Assembly (NCBI RefSeq): GCF_001043055.1
Contig: NZ_JYLF01000001.1
Location: forward strand, 372,001-436,000
Direction of reading: 5' to 3'
Length of the DNA: 64,000 bases
Source: Pseudomonas weihenstephanensis
Lineage (GTDB): Bacteria; Pseudomonadota; Gammaproteobacteria; Pseudomonadales; Pseudomonadaceae
How positions within the stretch are numbered: the stretch's first letter is position 1; each line of letters starts with the position of its first letter. Below, one piece after another: positions 39,451 to 48,614 of this stretch. Both the position numbers and the translations under genes were made by a program. The notes under the pieces were generated by a model. It had not been told where the DNA came from. It was given only the letters and a program-made list of their open reading frames with translations, and made no database searches.

Positions 39451-39511
39451 CTTAACGAAGTCTGAAGGTGAAAGAGGAATAACCTTTGGGTCGATCTTCA
39501 GACTCTCTTAA
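39451..39511. promoter_or_regulatory. Inverted repeat with CTTAA elements in divergent promoter region
   Basis: AGTCTGAAG (39459-39467) and CTTCAGACT (39496-39504) are perfect 9-bp arms. CTTAA occurs just outside each arm (39451-39455 and 39507-39511). CTTAA half-sites are typical of PmrA/QseB-type regulators, and this operon encodes one. It lies between the hemolysin-family gene and the divergent cytochrome b561 gene, so it may control both. Confidence 0.5.
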
Positions 39512-39590
39512 GGCAGGACGAGCAGGGTTACGCAGCCGGTTCAAGGAAACCGGATCAACGGTCCCTCACAACAATCAACAGGCGCTTCTT

Positions 39591-40139
39591 ATGACCAGCG
39601 ACACCTCCGTAACCCGATATGGAAAACTTTCAATAGCCCTGCACTGGCTGATGCTCTCCCTGTTCGTCGGGGTATATGCCTGTGTTGAAATCAAGGGTTA
39701 TCTGCCCAAAGGCAGCGAAGCGCGGGGTTTGCTCATGGGCTTGCACGGCTTGTTTGGTACAACCATCTTCGCTCTGGTGTGGGTTCGCCTGGTCGGGCGC
39801 CTGAACCCACGACCACCGATTACCCCAAAACCACCGGCTTGGCAGATTGCTATCGCGCATCTGACACACCTTGCGCTGTACGGGCTGATGATCGCAACGC
39901 CCATCCTCGCCTGGCTGATGCTCGCCGCTGGCGATAAGCCGTTCCCGTACTTTGGCTTTCACGTGCCGGCACCGGTAGCCATTGCCCCGGACTTCGCCAA
40001 ACAGCTCAAGTACTGGCATGAGCTAGTTGGCACTACAGGATATTGGTTGATTGGTTTGCACGCTGTGGCGGGGATGTTTCATCACTATTGGGTGAAGGAC
40101 AATACGCTGGAAAGGATGTTGTTTGAACGAAATTCATGA
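39591..40139 (+). CDS. cybB: Cytochrome b561-family membrane protein
   Basis: 182 residues from ATG 39591. Four membrane helices with heme-ligand histidines (LHWLM, GLHGLFG, YWHELVG, GLHAVAGMFHHYW). CybB-type proteins pass electrons from quinol, for example to superoxide. Divergent from the seven-gene operon. A start at 39486 would overlap the shared regulatory region and is rejected. Confidence 0.88.
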   Translation: MTSDTSVTRYGKLSIALHWLMLSLFVGVYACVEIKGYLPKGSEARGLLMGLHGLFGTTIFALVWVRLVGRLNPRPPITPKPPAWQIAIAHLTHLALYGLMIATPILAWLMLAAGDKPFPYFGFHVPAPVAIAPDFAKQLKYWHELVGTTGYWLIGLHAVAGMFHHYWVKDNTLERMLFERNS

Positions 40140-40263
40140 AGGACAGCCGTTGGCCGATTTCTGTCAGTCTTCACAGCCAGTACCGGCCAGAAGCTGACGG
40201 ATTTGTAGGAGTCGGAGCAGGCTATTCTTGACGCTGAGGGCATTTGCGAACTAGGGGCGATTG

Positions 40264-40437
40264 ATGAAAGACCGTAGTCACGCTGAGGCAATGGCAGAGC
40301 TTTTCCAGGTCGATCCGTCTTTCGCGGCGGATCTGCTGGCCGAGGTTGTTCGTGATGGGAATGCGGATGAGTTGGCCATTCTAGAGAGGCAGCTATCGGC
40401 AGCCTTTGCCAAGAGAGAGGCTAATCCGACTTCTTGA
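40264..40437 (+). CDS. Small antitoxin-like protein, probably truncated
   Basis: 57 codons starting MKDRSHAEAMAELFQVDPSF and ending TSC-free ...REANPTS. The N-terminus matches what I recall of the Pseudomonas addiction-module antitoxin family (MKDRSHDEAMAE...), which continues ~40-50 residues into a helix-turn-helix. Here it stops before that domain, and no toxin gene is adjacent. An AGGGG sits upstream of the ATG. Either a remnant or a stand-alone short form. Confidence 0.5.
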   Translation: MKDRSHAEAMAELFQVDPSFAADLLAEVVRDGNADELAILERQLSAAFAKREANPTS

Positions 40438-40569
40438 ACGCTTTACTGTGCATGGCATTTTTCATGGTTGTTCAAATATCCAGCGTCTTAGGGCTATGTT
40501 TTATAAGAATCTTTTTGGTCAATTGATAATAGAGTGGGAATAAGTCTGGCCGGGTAACCGGTTCAAACT

Positions 40570-40608
40570 AAAAAAGGCGGTCAACACCCAGTGTTGACCG
40601 CCTTTTTT
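40570..40608. terminator. Strong bidirectional terminator (treR end)
   Basis: GGCGGTCAACAC-CCA-GTGTTGACCGCC, a perfect 12-bp stem flanked by six A and six T. It terminates treR on the minus strand and also blocks plus-strand read-through from the antitoxin-like gene. Confidence 0.92.
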
Positions 40609-40640
40609 GTTTTCGTCTGACGTGTCGGATTGGCGCTGAT

Positions 40641-41345
40641 TCAGCGCCGTGCCACGTCAGAAAAATAGAACTTGTCCAGTGTGTGCCGCGACTCGGTGTA
40701 CTCAAACTGCCGCCCGTCCTGCAAGAACGTCTGGTTGCTGACCACAATGACATGGCTTTGATCGCCCAGATCCAGGTGTTGCTGATCATCTTTGCTGCGC
40801 GGCACGGCTTCAATGGTGCGCTGGGCGTAGCTGATGTACAGGTTCAGCGTTTGCTCGATATAGGCGTAAATCGAATGCTGTGCAATGTCCTCGTTCAGCC
40901 CTGGAATCAACGCGTTCACAAAGTGGTTGATGTCCAGAATCACGCGCTTGCCATCAATGCGCCTTACCCGTTTGATGCGAGTGATCGAGCTGCCTGGCGG
41001 GGCGTCGATATGCTCGCACAGCGTACCTTCGAGCGGGAACTGCACGCACTCGACCACGTGGGTACTCACGTCATTGCCCAGTCGCGGCCAGGTTTCCTGA
41101 AAGCTGACGATGCCACCCAACTGAAACTCAATCGGGCTCGATGACAGTACAAACGTCCCTTTGCCATGCACCTTTTGCGCAAAGCCGCGCTCTTGCAGCT
41201 GCTCGATGGCCTTGCGCACTGTGCCGCGGCTGGCGTCATAGGTGGCCATCAACTCGGCCTCGGACGGCAAGCGCGCACCGCGCTGCAAGCGTTCGGTGGT
41301 GATGCTGGCAAGCAGATCCGTATAGATCTGGTTGTATTTAGTCAT
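40641..41345 (-). CDS. treR: GntR-family trehalose operon repressor TreR
   Basis: 234 residues. N-terminal GntR winged helix (ARLPSEAELMATYDASRGTVRKAIEQLQERGF) and C-terminal UTRA ligand-binding domain (about 85-230). Divergent from the trehalose PTS genes with a double operator in between. Known for such TreR: trehalose-6-phosphate releases DNA. That ligand is inferred here. Confidence 0.9.
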   Translation of the reverse strand: MTKYNQIYTDLLASITTERLQRGARLPSEAELMATYDASRGTVRKAIEQLQERGFAQKVHGKGTFVLSSSPIEFQLGGIVSFQETWPRLGNDVSTHVVECVQFPLEGTLCEHIDAPPGSSITRIKRVRRIDGKRVILDINHFVNALIPGLNEDIAQHSIYAYIEQTLNLYISYAQRTIEAVPRSKDDQQHLDLGDQSHVIVVSNQTFLQDGRQFEYTESRHTLDKFYFSDVARR

Positions 41346-41506
41346 GAAAAAGTTTCTTTGCCGTGGTGGCTCAAGGGCCGAACCTTAAGGGCAGGGTGCA
41401 GGCAGTGCAAGTCCCATAGAGGCTTACGCCTTTTCAGGCGATGCCTGAGGATTGGTCTTACTGTCAATTTTTTTGCTCCCCAACGACATGTCCATAAAAA
41501 TAGCCA

Positions 41507-41548
41507 ACTCGTCTGTACCAGTTGTTGATTTAACTGGTACAGACGAGT
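41507..41548. promoter_or_regulatory. Double TreR operator
   Basis: ACTCGTCTGTACCAGTT (41507-41523) and AACTGGTACAGACGAGT (41532-41548) are perfect 17-bp inverted arms with an 8-bp spacer. Each arm is itself an imperfect palindrome of the HutC/UTRA type (ACTGGT..A.AC.AGT). It lies 67 bp before the EIIBC start and 162 bp before treR. The rest of this 269-bp gap holds an A/T-rich stretch that may contain the promoter. Confidence 0.75.
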
Positions 41549-41614
41549 AGTTTGCGTTTTAGCGCGCTGTACGGGTGACGCTCCATAACAAGAATTCCAA
41601 ACAGGACATCCTGC

Positions 41615-43057
41615 ATGAGTCACGATTACTCATCGATCGCCAGCCAGTTGTTGCACAGCCTCGGGGGGGCCGAAAACCTTGAGCAGGCAGCCCATTGCGT
41701 GACACGTCTGCGCCTGGCGTTAAAAGATCCTGCTCTGGTCGACAGCACCACGCTCAATCAGATCGACTTGGTCAAAGGTTCCTTCTTTACCGGGGGGCTG
41801 TATCAGGTGGTGATTGGTCCCGGCGAGGTTGAAAAGGTTTACGCCGCTTTGCGCGAGCAAACCGGGCTGGCGGCCTCCACCATCGCGGATGTCAAACAGA
41901 AGGGCGCCGACAAGGCCAACGCCATGCAGCGGCTGGTGCGGGTGTTCTCTGATGTGTTCATGCCCATTCTGCCAGCGCTGATCATCGCGGGCCTGCTGAT
42001 GGGGGTGAACAACCTGCTTGGCGCCAAAGGCATGTTCATCGCCGACAAAACGTTGCTCGACGCCTACCCCTCACTCGACGGCGTGTGGAGCCTGATCAAT
42101 CTGATGGCCAACACCTCGTTTGTATTCCTGCCGGCGCTGGTCGGCTGGTCGGCGGCCAAGCGCTTTGGCGGCAGTGAAATCCTCGGCATTGTGCTGGGCT
42201 TGATGTTGGTTCACCCCGACCTGCTCAATGCCTGGAACTACGGCAAAGCCGTTGCCGGGCTGGACGGCCAAAGCCTGCCTTACTTCGACATCCTGGGCCT
42301 GTTTCAGATCGAAAAAGTCGGGTACCAAGGGCAAATCCTGCCGATCCTGCTAGCTGCCTACGTGATGAGCGTGATTGAAAAATGGCTGCGTGCCCGGGTG
42401 CCCAATGCCATTCAACTGCTGGTGGTGCCGATCACCACGATCGTGGTGACGGGCGTGCTGGCGCTGGCCATCATCGGGCCTGTGACCCGGCATCTGGGCA
42501 TTCTGATTACCGAAGGCGTGGTCATGCTGTTTGATCTGGCACCGGTGCTCGGCGGCTTAATCTTTGGCCTGCTTTACGCACCGCTGGTGATCACCGGTAT
42601 GCATCACATGTTCCTCGCCGTCGACTTGCAACTTATTGCCACACAGGGCGGTACGTTCATCTGGCCGATGATCGTGATGTCCAATCTGGCGCAGGGCAGC
42701 GCTGCGCTCGGCGTGTTCTATATGAGCCGCAATGTGCGTGAACGCAGCATGGCGTCCACCTCGGCGGTGTCTGCGTACTTTGGCATCACAGAACCGGCCA
42801 TGTTCGGTATCAACCTGCGCTACAAATTCCCGTTTTACGCCGCGTTGGCTGGGTCGGCGCTGGGCAGCATTTTCCTGTCGCTGAACAAAGTCCAGGCCTC
42901 GGCCATTGGTGTCGGCGGCTTGCCCGGTTTCATCTCGATCATTCCCCAGTACATCCCGATGTTCGTCATCGGGATGCTGGTGGCCATCGCGGTGCCGTTT
43001 GTCCTGACCTGTGCCTTGAGCCTGAAAATCATCCGGCCAGGCTTTCGCGTGGCCTGA
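41615..43057 (+). CDS. treB: Trehalose-specific PTS EIIBC component
   Basis: 480 residues. IIB domain first, with phosphorylation site C28 (AAHCVTRLRLAL), then a IIC domain of about ten membrane helices (from ~105). Transports and phosphorylates trehalose to trehalose-6-phosphate. It has no IIA domain; that is supplied by the fusion protein at 46096. Also named treP in Pseudomonas. Followed by phosphotrehalase. Confidence 0.92.
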   Translation: MSHDYSSIASQLLHSLGGAENLEQAAHCVTRLRLALKDPALVDSTTLNQIDLVKGSFFTGGLYQVVIGPGEVEKVYAALREQTGLAASTIADVKQKGADKANAMQRLVRVFSDVFMPILPALIIAGLLMGVNNLLGAKGMFIADKTLLDAYPSLDGVWSLINLMANTSFVFLPALVGWSAAKRFGGSEILGIVLGLMLVHPDLLNAWNYGKAVAGLDGQSLPYFDILGLFQIEKVGYQGQILPILLAAYVMSVIEKWLRARVPNAIQLLVVPITTIVVTGVLALAIIGPVTRHLGILITEGVVMLFDLAPVLGGLIFGLLYAPLVITGMHHMFLAVDLQLIATQGGTFIWPMIVMSNLAQGSAALGVFYMSRNVRERSMASTSAVSAYFGITEPAMFGINLRYKFPFYAALAGSALGSIFLSLNKVQASAIGVGGLPGFISIIPQYIPMFVIGMLVAIAVPFVLTCALSLKIIRPGFRVA

Positions 43058-43100
43058 TTCACTGCCCCGCGCGTTTAAAAAAATTATTGAAGGAACCCCC

Positions 43101-44747
43101 ATGCAAGACTGGCAGCGTTCGGTGATCTATCAGGTTTACCCAAAAAGTTTTCACAGCCACGCGGGCAATGCTACCGGGGACTTGCTGGGTGTGGTCGACA
43201 AGCTTGATTACCTGCAATGGCTGGGCGTTGACTACCTGTGGCTGACGCCGTTTCTGCGTTCACCGCAACGCGACAATGGCTATGACATCAGTGATTACTA
43301 CGCCATTGACCCGAGCTACGGCAGCATGGCCGATTGCGAGTTGTTGATCGGCGAAGCCCGCGCCCGAGGCATCAAGTTGATGCTCGACATTGTGGTCAAC
43401 CATACCTCGATCGAACACGAATGGTTCGTGCAGGCGCGTAGCAGCCTCGACAACCCGTACCGCGACTTTTACATCTGGCGCGACCAGCCCAATAACTGGC
43501 AATCCAAGTTCGGCGGCTCGGCGTGGGAGTACGAGGCCCAAACCGGCCAATACTATTTGCACCTGTTTGATCACACCCAGGCCGACCTCAATTGGGACAA
43601 CCCGAAAGTGCGGGCCGAAGTCTACAAACTGATGGGCTTTTGGCGTGACAAAGGTGTAGGCGGTTTCCGTCTTGACGTGATCAATCTGATTTCCAAACCC
43701 GCTCACTTTCCGCAAGACGACAGTGATGGCCGCCGGTTCTATACCGACGGGCCGAACGTGCATGCCTACCTGCAAGAGATGCACCGCGAAGTGTTTGCCG
43801 GCCACGATCTGGTCAGCGTCGGTGAAATGTCCTCCACCTCCCTTGAACATTGCATTCGCTACTCCAACCCCGAATGCAATGAACTGTCGATGACCTTCAA
43901 CTTTCATCACCTGAAAGTGGACTACCCGAACATGCAGAAGTGGGTACGCGCCGACTTCGATTTCCTTGAGCTCAAACGGATCTTTTCTGACTGGCAAGTG
44001 GGGATGCAAGCGGGGGGCGGCTGGAATGCCCTGTTCTGGTGTAACCACGACCAACCGCGTGCCGTGTCGCGGTTTGGCGATGACGGCGAGTATCGCGTGG
44101 TCTCGGCCAAGATGCTCGCCAGCGCGCTGCACTGCCTGCAAGGCACGCCGTATGTGTATCAGGGTGAAGAAATCGGCATGACCAATCCGGGCTTCGAACG
44201 CATCGAGCAATACCGCGATGTCGAGACCTTGAATATCTATCGTCTCAAGCGTCAAGCGGGGGAGGCTGAAGCCGATTGCATGGCCGCGATCATGCAAAAG
44301 TCGCGGGACAACAGCCGCACGCCCATGCAGTGGAGTCATCAGCCGAACGCGGGTTTCAGCACGGCGCAACCCTGGATCGGCATCCCTGATAACGCGTCAT
44401 TGATCAACGTTGAAGACCAAGTGAATGACCCGGCTTCGGTGCTGCATCACTACCGGCAGTTGATTGCCTTGCGCCGTACCGAACCGCTGTTGCAGCACGG
44501 CCAATATCGCGCGCTGCTGATCGATCACCCGCAGGTTTGGGCATACCTGCGCCAAGGCGACAACGAGCGTTTGCTGGTCCTTAACAATTTTTACGGCACC
44601 GCCTGTGAGCTTGAGCTGCCCGAGCACGTCATCAGCCACGGCATGACCCAGCGGGTAGTGATCAGCAACTACGCCGACTGTTCGCCGCGAACGCGCAACA
44701 TCCGGCTGAGACCCTATGAATCGTTCGTCTTGCACCTCAAACACTGA
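43101..44747 (+). CDS. treC: Alpha,alpha-phosphotrehalase
   Basis: 548 residues, GH13. Catalytic D192 (GGFRLDVIN), E242 (SVGEMSS) and D317 (NHDQPR); QVYPKSF and DIVVNHTS motifs. Hydrolyses trehalose-6-phosphate to glucose and glucose-6-phosphate. In operon after treB with AAGGA ribosome site. Confidence 0.94.
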   Translation: MQDWQRSVIYQVYPKSFHSHAGNATGDLLGVVDKLDYLQWLGVDYLWLTPFLRSPQRDNGYDISDYYAIDPSYGSMADCELLIGEARARGIKLMLDIVVNHTSIEHEWFVQARSSLDNPYRDFYIWRDQPNNWQSKFGGSAWEYEAQTGQYYLHLFDHTQADLNWDNPKVRAEVYKLMGFWRDKGVGGFRLDVINLISKPAHFPQDDSDGRRFYTDGPNVHAYLQEMHREVFAGHDLVSVGEMSSTSLEHCIRYSNPECNELSMTFNFHHLKVDYPNMQKWVRADFDFLELKRIFSDWQVGMQAGGGWNALFWCNHDQPRAVSRFGDDGEYRVVSAKMLASALHCLQGTPYVYQGEEIGMTNPGFERIEQYRDVETLNIYRLKRQAGEAEADCMAAIMQKSRDNSRTPMQWSHQPNAGFSTAQPWIGIPDNASLINVEDQVNDPASVLHHYRQLIALRRTEPLLQHGQYRALLIDHPQVWAYLRQGDNERLLVLNNFYGTACELELPEHVISHGMTQRVVISNYADCSPRTRNIRLRPYESFVLHLKH

Positions 44748-44774
44748 AACACCCCGCTGAAGGAGAGGGTGTTT
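44747..44774 (+). other. Hairpin between treC and the porin gene
   Basis: AAACACCC (44747-44754) pairs with GGGTGTTT (44767-44774). It starts within the treC stop region and covers no T run. A possible message-stability element or weak attenuator that lets porin expression differ from treC. Confidence 0.4.
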
Positions 44775-44812
44775 AACGGCTCTGCCCCATAAAAATAAGA
44801 AAGGTCGTCTTT

Positions 44813-46036
44813 ATGAACACAGCACTCTACCGCCGCATTTTCACCACCTGTTTATGCCTGCTGGCACCGCTGCCAGCCCAGGCCCTGGAGTTCTCGGGTT
44901 ACTTGCGCAGTGGCGTTGGCAATTCGCTCAACGGGGGCAAGCAATCGTGCTTCAAACTGCCGGGCGCCGAGACCAAATACCGGCTGGGCAATGAATGTGA
45001 ACAATACGCTGAACTGGAGTTGCGCCAGGACCTCTACACCCTCGATGACGGTTCGGTGCTCAGCGTCGATGGCATGGCCTCTTTCTACAACCAGTACAAC
45101 CGCCAACTGACCTTTCAGGGCGACAACGGCTCGGTGCGCATGCCCCAGCTATACGCACAATGGTCCAACCTGCCGAGCCTCAACGGCGGTTCGCTGTGGG
45201 CCGGACGGCGTTATTACAAGCGTAACGACATCCACATTTCTGATTTCTACTACTGGAACCAGAGCGCCACGGGCGGCGGTATAGAAGACGTGCTGATCGG
45301 CGGCCTCAAATACAGCTACGCCCTGTCACGCAAAGACAGCCTGTATCAGCAAGACTACGTGACGCGCCACGATTTCAACGTTGCAGGGTTCAACATCAAC
45401 CCTGACGGGGTGCTGGAATTTGGTTTGACCTACCTCGACAAGCCTCAGCGCACTGACGCCCACAGTGGTTGGGCGATCACCGCGCAGCACGTGCAAAGCG
45501 CCTTTTTAGGCGCCCAGAACAAATTTGCCGTGCAGTACGGCGAAGGTTCCGGCACAGGCTTGGGTTACACCGGCAACACCAAACTGGACAACAGCAGCAA
45601 GCGTTACCGCATCGTCGAGTTCTTTGACTGGCAAGTGACCCCGCGTTTCGGTGGGCAGGTCGAAGCGGTCTATCAAAAGGATTTTCGCCCGCACGGAGGC
45701 CATCAGGAGTGGATGTCCCTGGGGGTGCGGCCTGCTTATGCCGTCAGTGAGCAATTCAAATTGGTCACTGAGCTGGGGCACGATCAAGTCAGGGCAAAGG
45801 AGGGCACGCGCACATTAAGCAAGTTCACCTTCGCGCCCACCTGGTCGCCTAAAGGCCCCGGCTTTTGGGAACGCCCGGAAATCCGTTTGTATTACACCTA
45901 CGCCAGGTGGAACAAAGCCGCGCAACGTGCCGCTAATCAGTTGGATGCAGGTTCAGCGTTGTCGGACAGCGGCGCTTTTGGCAAGGCGCGGCACGGGTCA
46001 AACATGGGTGTGCAAGTCGAGTACTGGTGGAAATAA
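44813..46036 (+). CDS. LamB-type carbohydrate porin
   Basis: 407 residues. Signal peptide (1-24, LPAQA cleavage), then a maltoporin-like barrel: LEFSGYLRSGVGNS, RLGNECEQYAELEL, WAGRRYYKRNDIHISDFYYWNQSATGGGIED, ending in aromatic W (VEYWWK). Likely carries trehalose across the outer membrane, given its place in the tre locus. Overlap with other LamB porins is strong; substrate inferred. Confidence 0.88.
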   Translation: MNTALYRRIFTTCLCLLAPLPAQALEFSGYLRSGVGNSLNGGKQSCFKLPGAETKYRLGNECEQYAELELRQDLYTLDDGSVLSVDGMASFYNQYNRQLTFQGDNGSVRMPQLYAQWSNLPSLNGGSLWAGRRYYKRNDIHISDFYYWNQSATGGGIEDVLIGGLKYSYALSRKDSLYQQDYVTRHDFNVAGFNINPDGVLEFGLTYLDKPQRTDAHSGWAITAQHVQSAFLGAQNKFAVQYGEGSGTGLGYTGNTKLDNSSKRYRIVEFFDWQVTPRFGGQVEAVYQKDFRPHGGHQEWMSLGVRPAYAVSEQFKLVTELGHDQVRAKEGTRTLSKFTFAPTWSPKGPGFWERPEIRLYYTYARWNKAAQRAANQLDAGSALSDSGAFGKARHGSNMGVQVEYWWK

Positions 46037-46095
46037 GCGACGCTGTCGGGGCTTGCGCTCCATCGGCATATAGCGAATCAACTGTAGGTGAGTTC

Positions 46096-48612
46096 ATGGC
46101 CATATCCCCACAACTGGAACTGCTGGCGCCATTGGCTGGCGTGCTGCTGGCGCTTGATGATGTCCCGGATCCGGTGTTTTCCAGCCGCCTGATGGGTGAC
46201 GGCGTTTGCATTGATCCCACCTCGCAGGTGTTGTACGCACCACTGGCCGGGGTGGTCAGTAATCGGCAACACACCGGTCATGCGCTCAGCATCACCCATG
46301 ACACGGGTGTGCAAGTGCTGCTGCATATCGGCCTCGACACCGTAAACCTCGGCGGCGCAGGCTTTAGTGCCCTGGTGGTCGAGGGACAGCGGGTCGAGGC
46401 CGGGCAACCCTTGATTGAGTTTGACGCTGATTACCTGGCCCTCAATGCCCGCAGTCTATTGACGTTAATGCTGGTGATCAGTGGCGATGGTTTTGTCGCG
46501 CTGGATGCAGACCAGGGCGTGGTTGAGAGCGGCCAACCGCTGTTGCTGGTACGACCGCGCGAGCTGGACGTGCAGCCTGAGGTTCAAGGCGGTGAAGCGT
46601 TGCACTCAGCGGCTCAGTTACTGGCTAACCCTAATGGTCTGCACGCGCGTCCAGCAGGCGTTTTGGCTCAGGCTGCAAAAACCTTTGATTCGGTCATTTA
46701 TCTGCACCTACAGCACGAGACAGCCAACGCCAAGTCACTGGTGGCAATCATGGCGTTACAGACGAAATATGGTGACAGTGTGCACCTGAGTGCCGCGGGC
46801 CATGACGCTGAGGCGGCAATCACGGCGTTGTCACACCTGTTGGCCAGCGGTTGTGGTGAATCTGTAACGAGCGCAACGCACGCGCCACAGCCCGAACCTC
46901 TCGTCCAGCAGCCCGTATCGGGTGTGCTGCGCGGTGTGTGCGCCTCTTCGGGTGCAGCGTTTGGGCACGTGGTACAAGTGGCGGCGTGTACGTTGGAGGT
47001 GGTCGAAAACGCCACCGATGCGCCGCATGAACGGGCCTGTTTACAAGACGCTTTAGCGCAGGCAGACACCCAGTTACAGACGCTGCGCGACAACGCCTCG
47101 AATACCGCACAGGGCGAGATTTTCAAAGCGCATCAGGCGTTGCTGCAAGACCCGAGTCTGCTAGAACATGCCGACGAACTGATCTATGCGGGCAAGAGCG
47201 CAGGCCATGCCTGGCGCCGCGCCACTGAGACCACGTCAACCTTGTTCAAAAGTTTGGGCAGCCACCTGCTGGCTGAGCGCGCGCTGGACCTTGACGATGT
47301 CGGGCAGCGGGTGCTCAAACTGATCCTCGGTGTGCAAGACCAAATGCAGGTCTTGCCCGAACATGCCATTTTGATTGCAGAGCAATTGACCCCTTCACAG
47401 ACGGCGGCATTGGACACCCGCAAAGTGGTGGGCTTTGCCACGGTGGGCGGCGGAGCCACCAGCCACGTTGCCATTTTGGCCCGCGCCCTGGGTTTGCCCG
47501 CTCTGTGCGGGGTTGCCCCGCAGGTGCTGGCATTGGCCAATGGCATGCCGGTTTTGCTCAATGCAGACGCAGGCGAGTTGCACTTGCAACCTGATGACGC
47601 CCTGGTCGAGCGGCTGGAGGTTCAGCGCGTTCAGCTTCAACAACGTCGTCAGCTCGATGTGCAGCACGCATCGCAGGCCGCCTGCACCCGCGACGGGCAC
47701 ACGATAGAAATCACGGCCAATATCGCCTCGCAGGCAGAAGCTGAACAGGCCATGACCTTGGGTGCTCAAGGGATCGGGCTGTTACGTTCGGAGTTCCTGT
47801 ATCTGGAGCGCAACAGCGCACCCACGCACGAGGAGCAAGTGGCCACCTACAGGGCTATCGCTGATGCGGTGGGGCCTGAGCATAATTTGGTCGTACGCAC
47901 GCTGGACGTGGGTGGTGATAAACCGCTGACCTACGTGCCGATGGCGCATGAGAGCAATCCGTTTCTGGGCATGCGCGGCATTCGCCTGTGCCTGGAGCGA
48001 CCTGAACTGTTGCGTGACCAATTGCGCGCAATATTGGCCAGTGTTGATCTGGCGCGCCTGCACATCATGTTGCCGATGGTCACTCATTTGTCCGAGCTGC
48101 ACGAAGCCCGCCGTGTGCTGCAAGACGAAGCGCAGCGAGCGGGCCTGGTCCAACTGCCCAAGCTGGGCATCATGATCGAAGTGCCTGCGGCGGCGTTGAT
48201 GGCCGACGTGTTTGCGCCGCACGTGGACTTCTTTTCGATTGGCACCAATGACCTGACCCAATACACCTTGGCGATGGACCGCGATCACCCGCGTCTGGCC
48301 AACCAGGCCGACAGCCTGCACCCGGCAGTGCTGCGTCTGATCGCCCATACCGTCAAGGCTGCGCATGCACATGGCAAATGGGTGGGTGTGTGTGGGGCTT
48401 TAGCGTCCGAGGCGCAGGCGGTGCCTGTGTTGCTGGGGCTGGGTGTGGATGAGCTGTCGGTGAGCGTGCCGCTGATCCCGACCATCAAGGCGCAAGTGCG
48501 CGAGCTGGATTTCAATGCCTGTACCACCTTGGCGGATCAGGTGCTGGGGTTCGATAGCGCGCAACAAGTACGCGCTGTTTTACAGCCTCAATCCGTGGTG
48601 TTGGAGAACTGA
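46096..48612 (+). CDS. PTS IIA(Glc)-HPr-EI triple fusion protein
   Basis: 838 residues from ATG 46096; an upstream in-frame ATG at 46027 would overlap the porin and adds nothing. IIA-Glc domain (1-155) with H62 and phospho-H77 (LLHIGLDTV); HPr (165-255) with H183 (GLHARPAG); Enzyme I (275-838) with H457 (GGGATSHVAI) and GTNDLTQYTLAMDRD. It passes phosphate from PEP through all soluble PTS steps to the EIIBC. All three phospho-His are present. Confidence 0.93.
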   Translation: MAISPQLELLAPLAGVLLALDDVPDPVFSSRLMGDGVCIDPTSQVLYAPLAGVVSNRQHTGHALSITHDTGVQVLLHIGLDTVNLGGAGFSALVVEGQRVEAGQPLIEFDADYLALNARSLLTLMLVISGDGFVALDADQGVVESGQPLLLVRPRELDVQPEVQGGEALHSAAQLLANPNGLHARPAGVLAQAAKTFDSVIYLHLQHETANAKSLVAIMALQTKYGDSVHLSAAGHDAEAAITALSHLLASGCGESVTSATHAPQPEPLVQQPVSGVLRGVCASSGAAFGHVVQVAACTLEVVENATDAPHERACLQDALAQADTQLQTLRDNASNTAQGEIFKAHQALLQDPSLLEHADELIYAGKSAGHAWRRATETTSTLFKSLGSHLLAERALDLDDVGQRVLKLILGVQDQMQVLPEHAILIAEQLTPSQTAALDTRKVVGFATVGGGATSHVAILARALGLPALCGVAPQVLALANGMPVLLNADAGELHLQPDDALVERLEVQRVQLQQRRQLDVQHASQAACTRDGHTIEITANIASQAEAEQAMTLGAQGIGLLRSEFLYLERNSAPTHEEQVATYRAIADAVGPEHNLVVRTLDVGGDKPLTYVPMAHESNPFLGMRGIRLCLERPELLRDQLRAILASVDLARLHIMLPMVTHLSELHEARRVLQDEAQRAGLVQLPKLGIMIEVPAAALMADVFAPHVDFFSIGTNDLTQYTLAMDRDHPRLANQADSLHPAVLRLIAHTVKAAHAHGKWVGVCGALASEAQAVPVLLGLGVDELSVSVPLIPTIKAQVRELDFNACTTLADQVLGFDSAQQVRAVLQPQSVVLEN

Positions 48613-48614
48613 AC

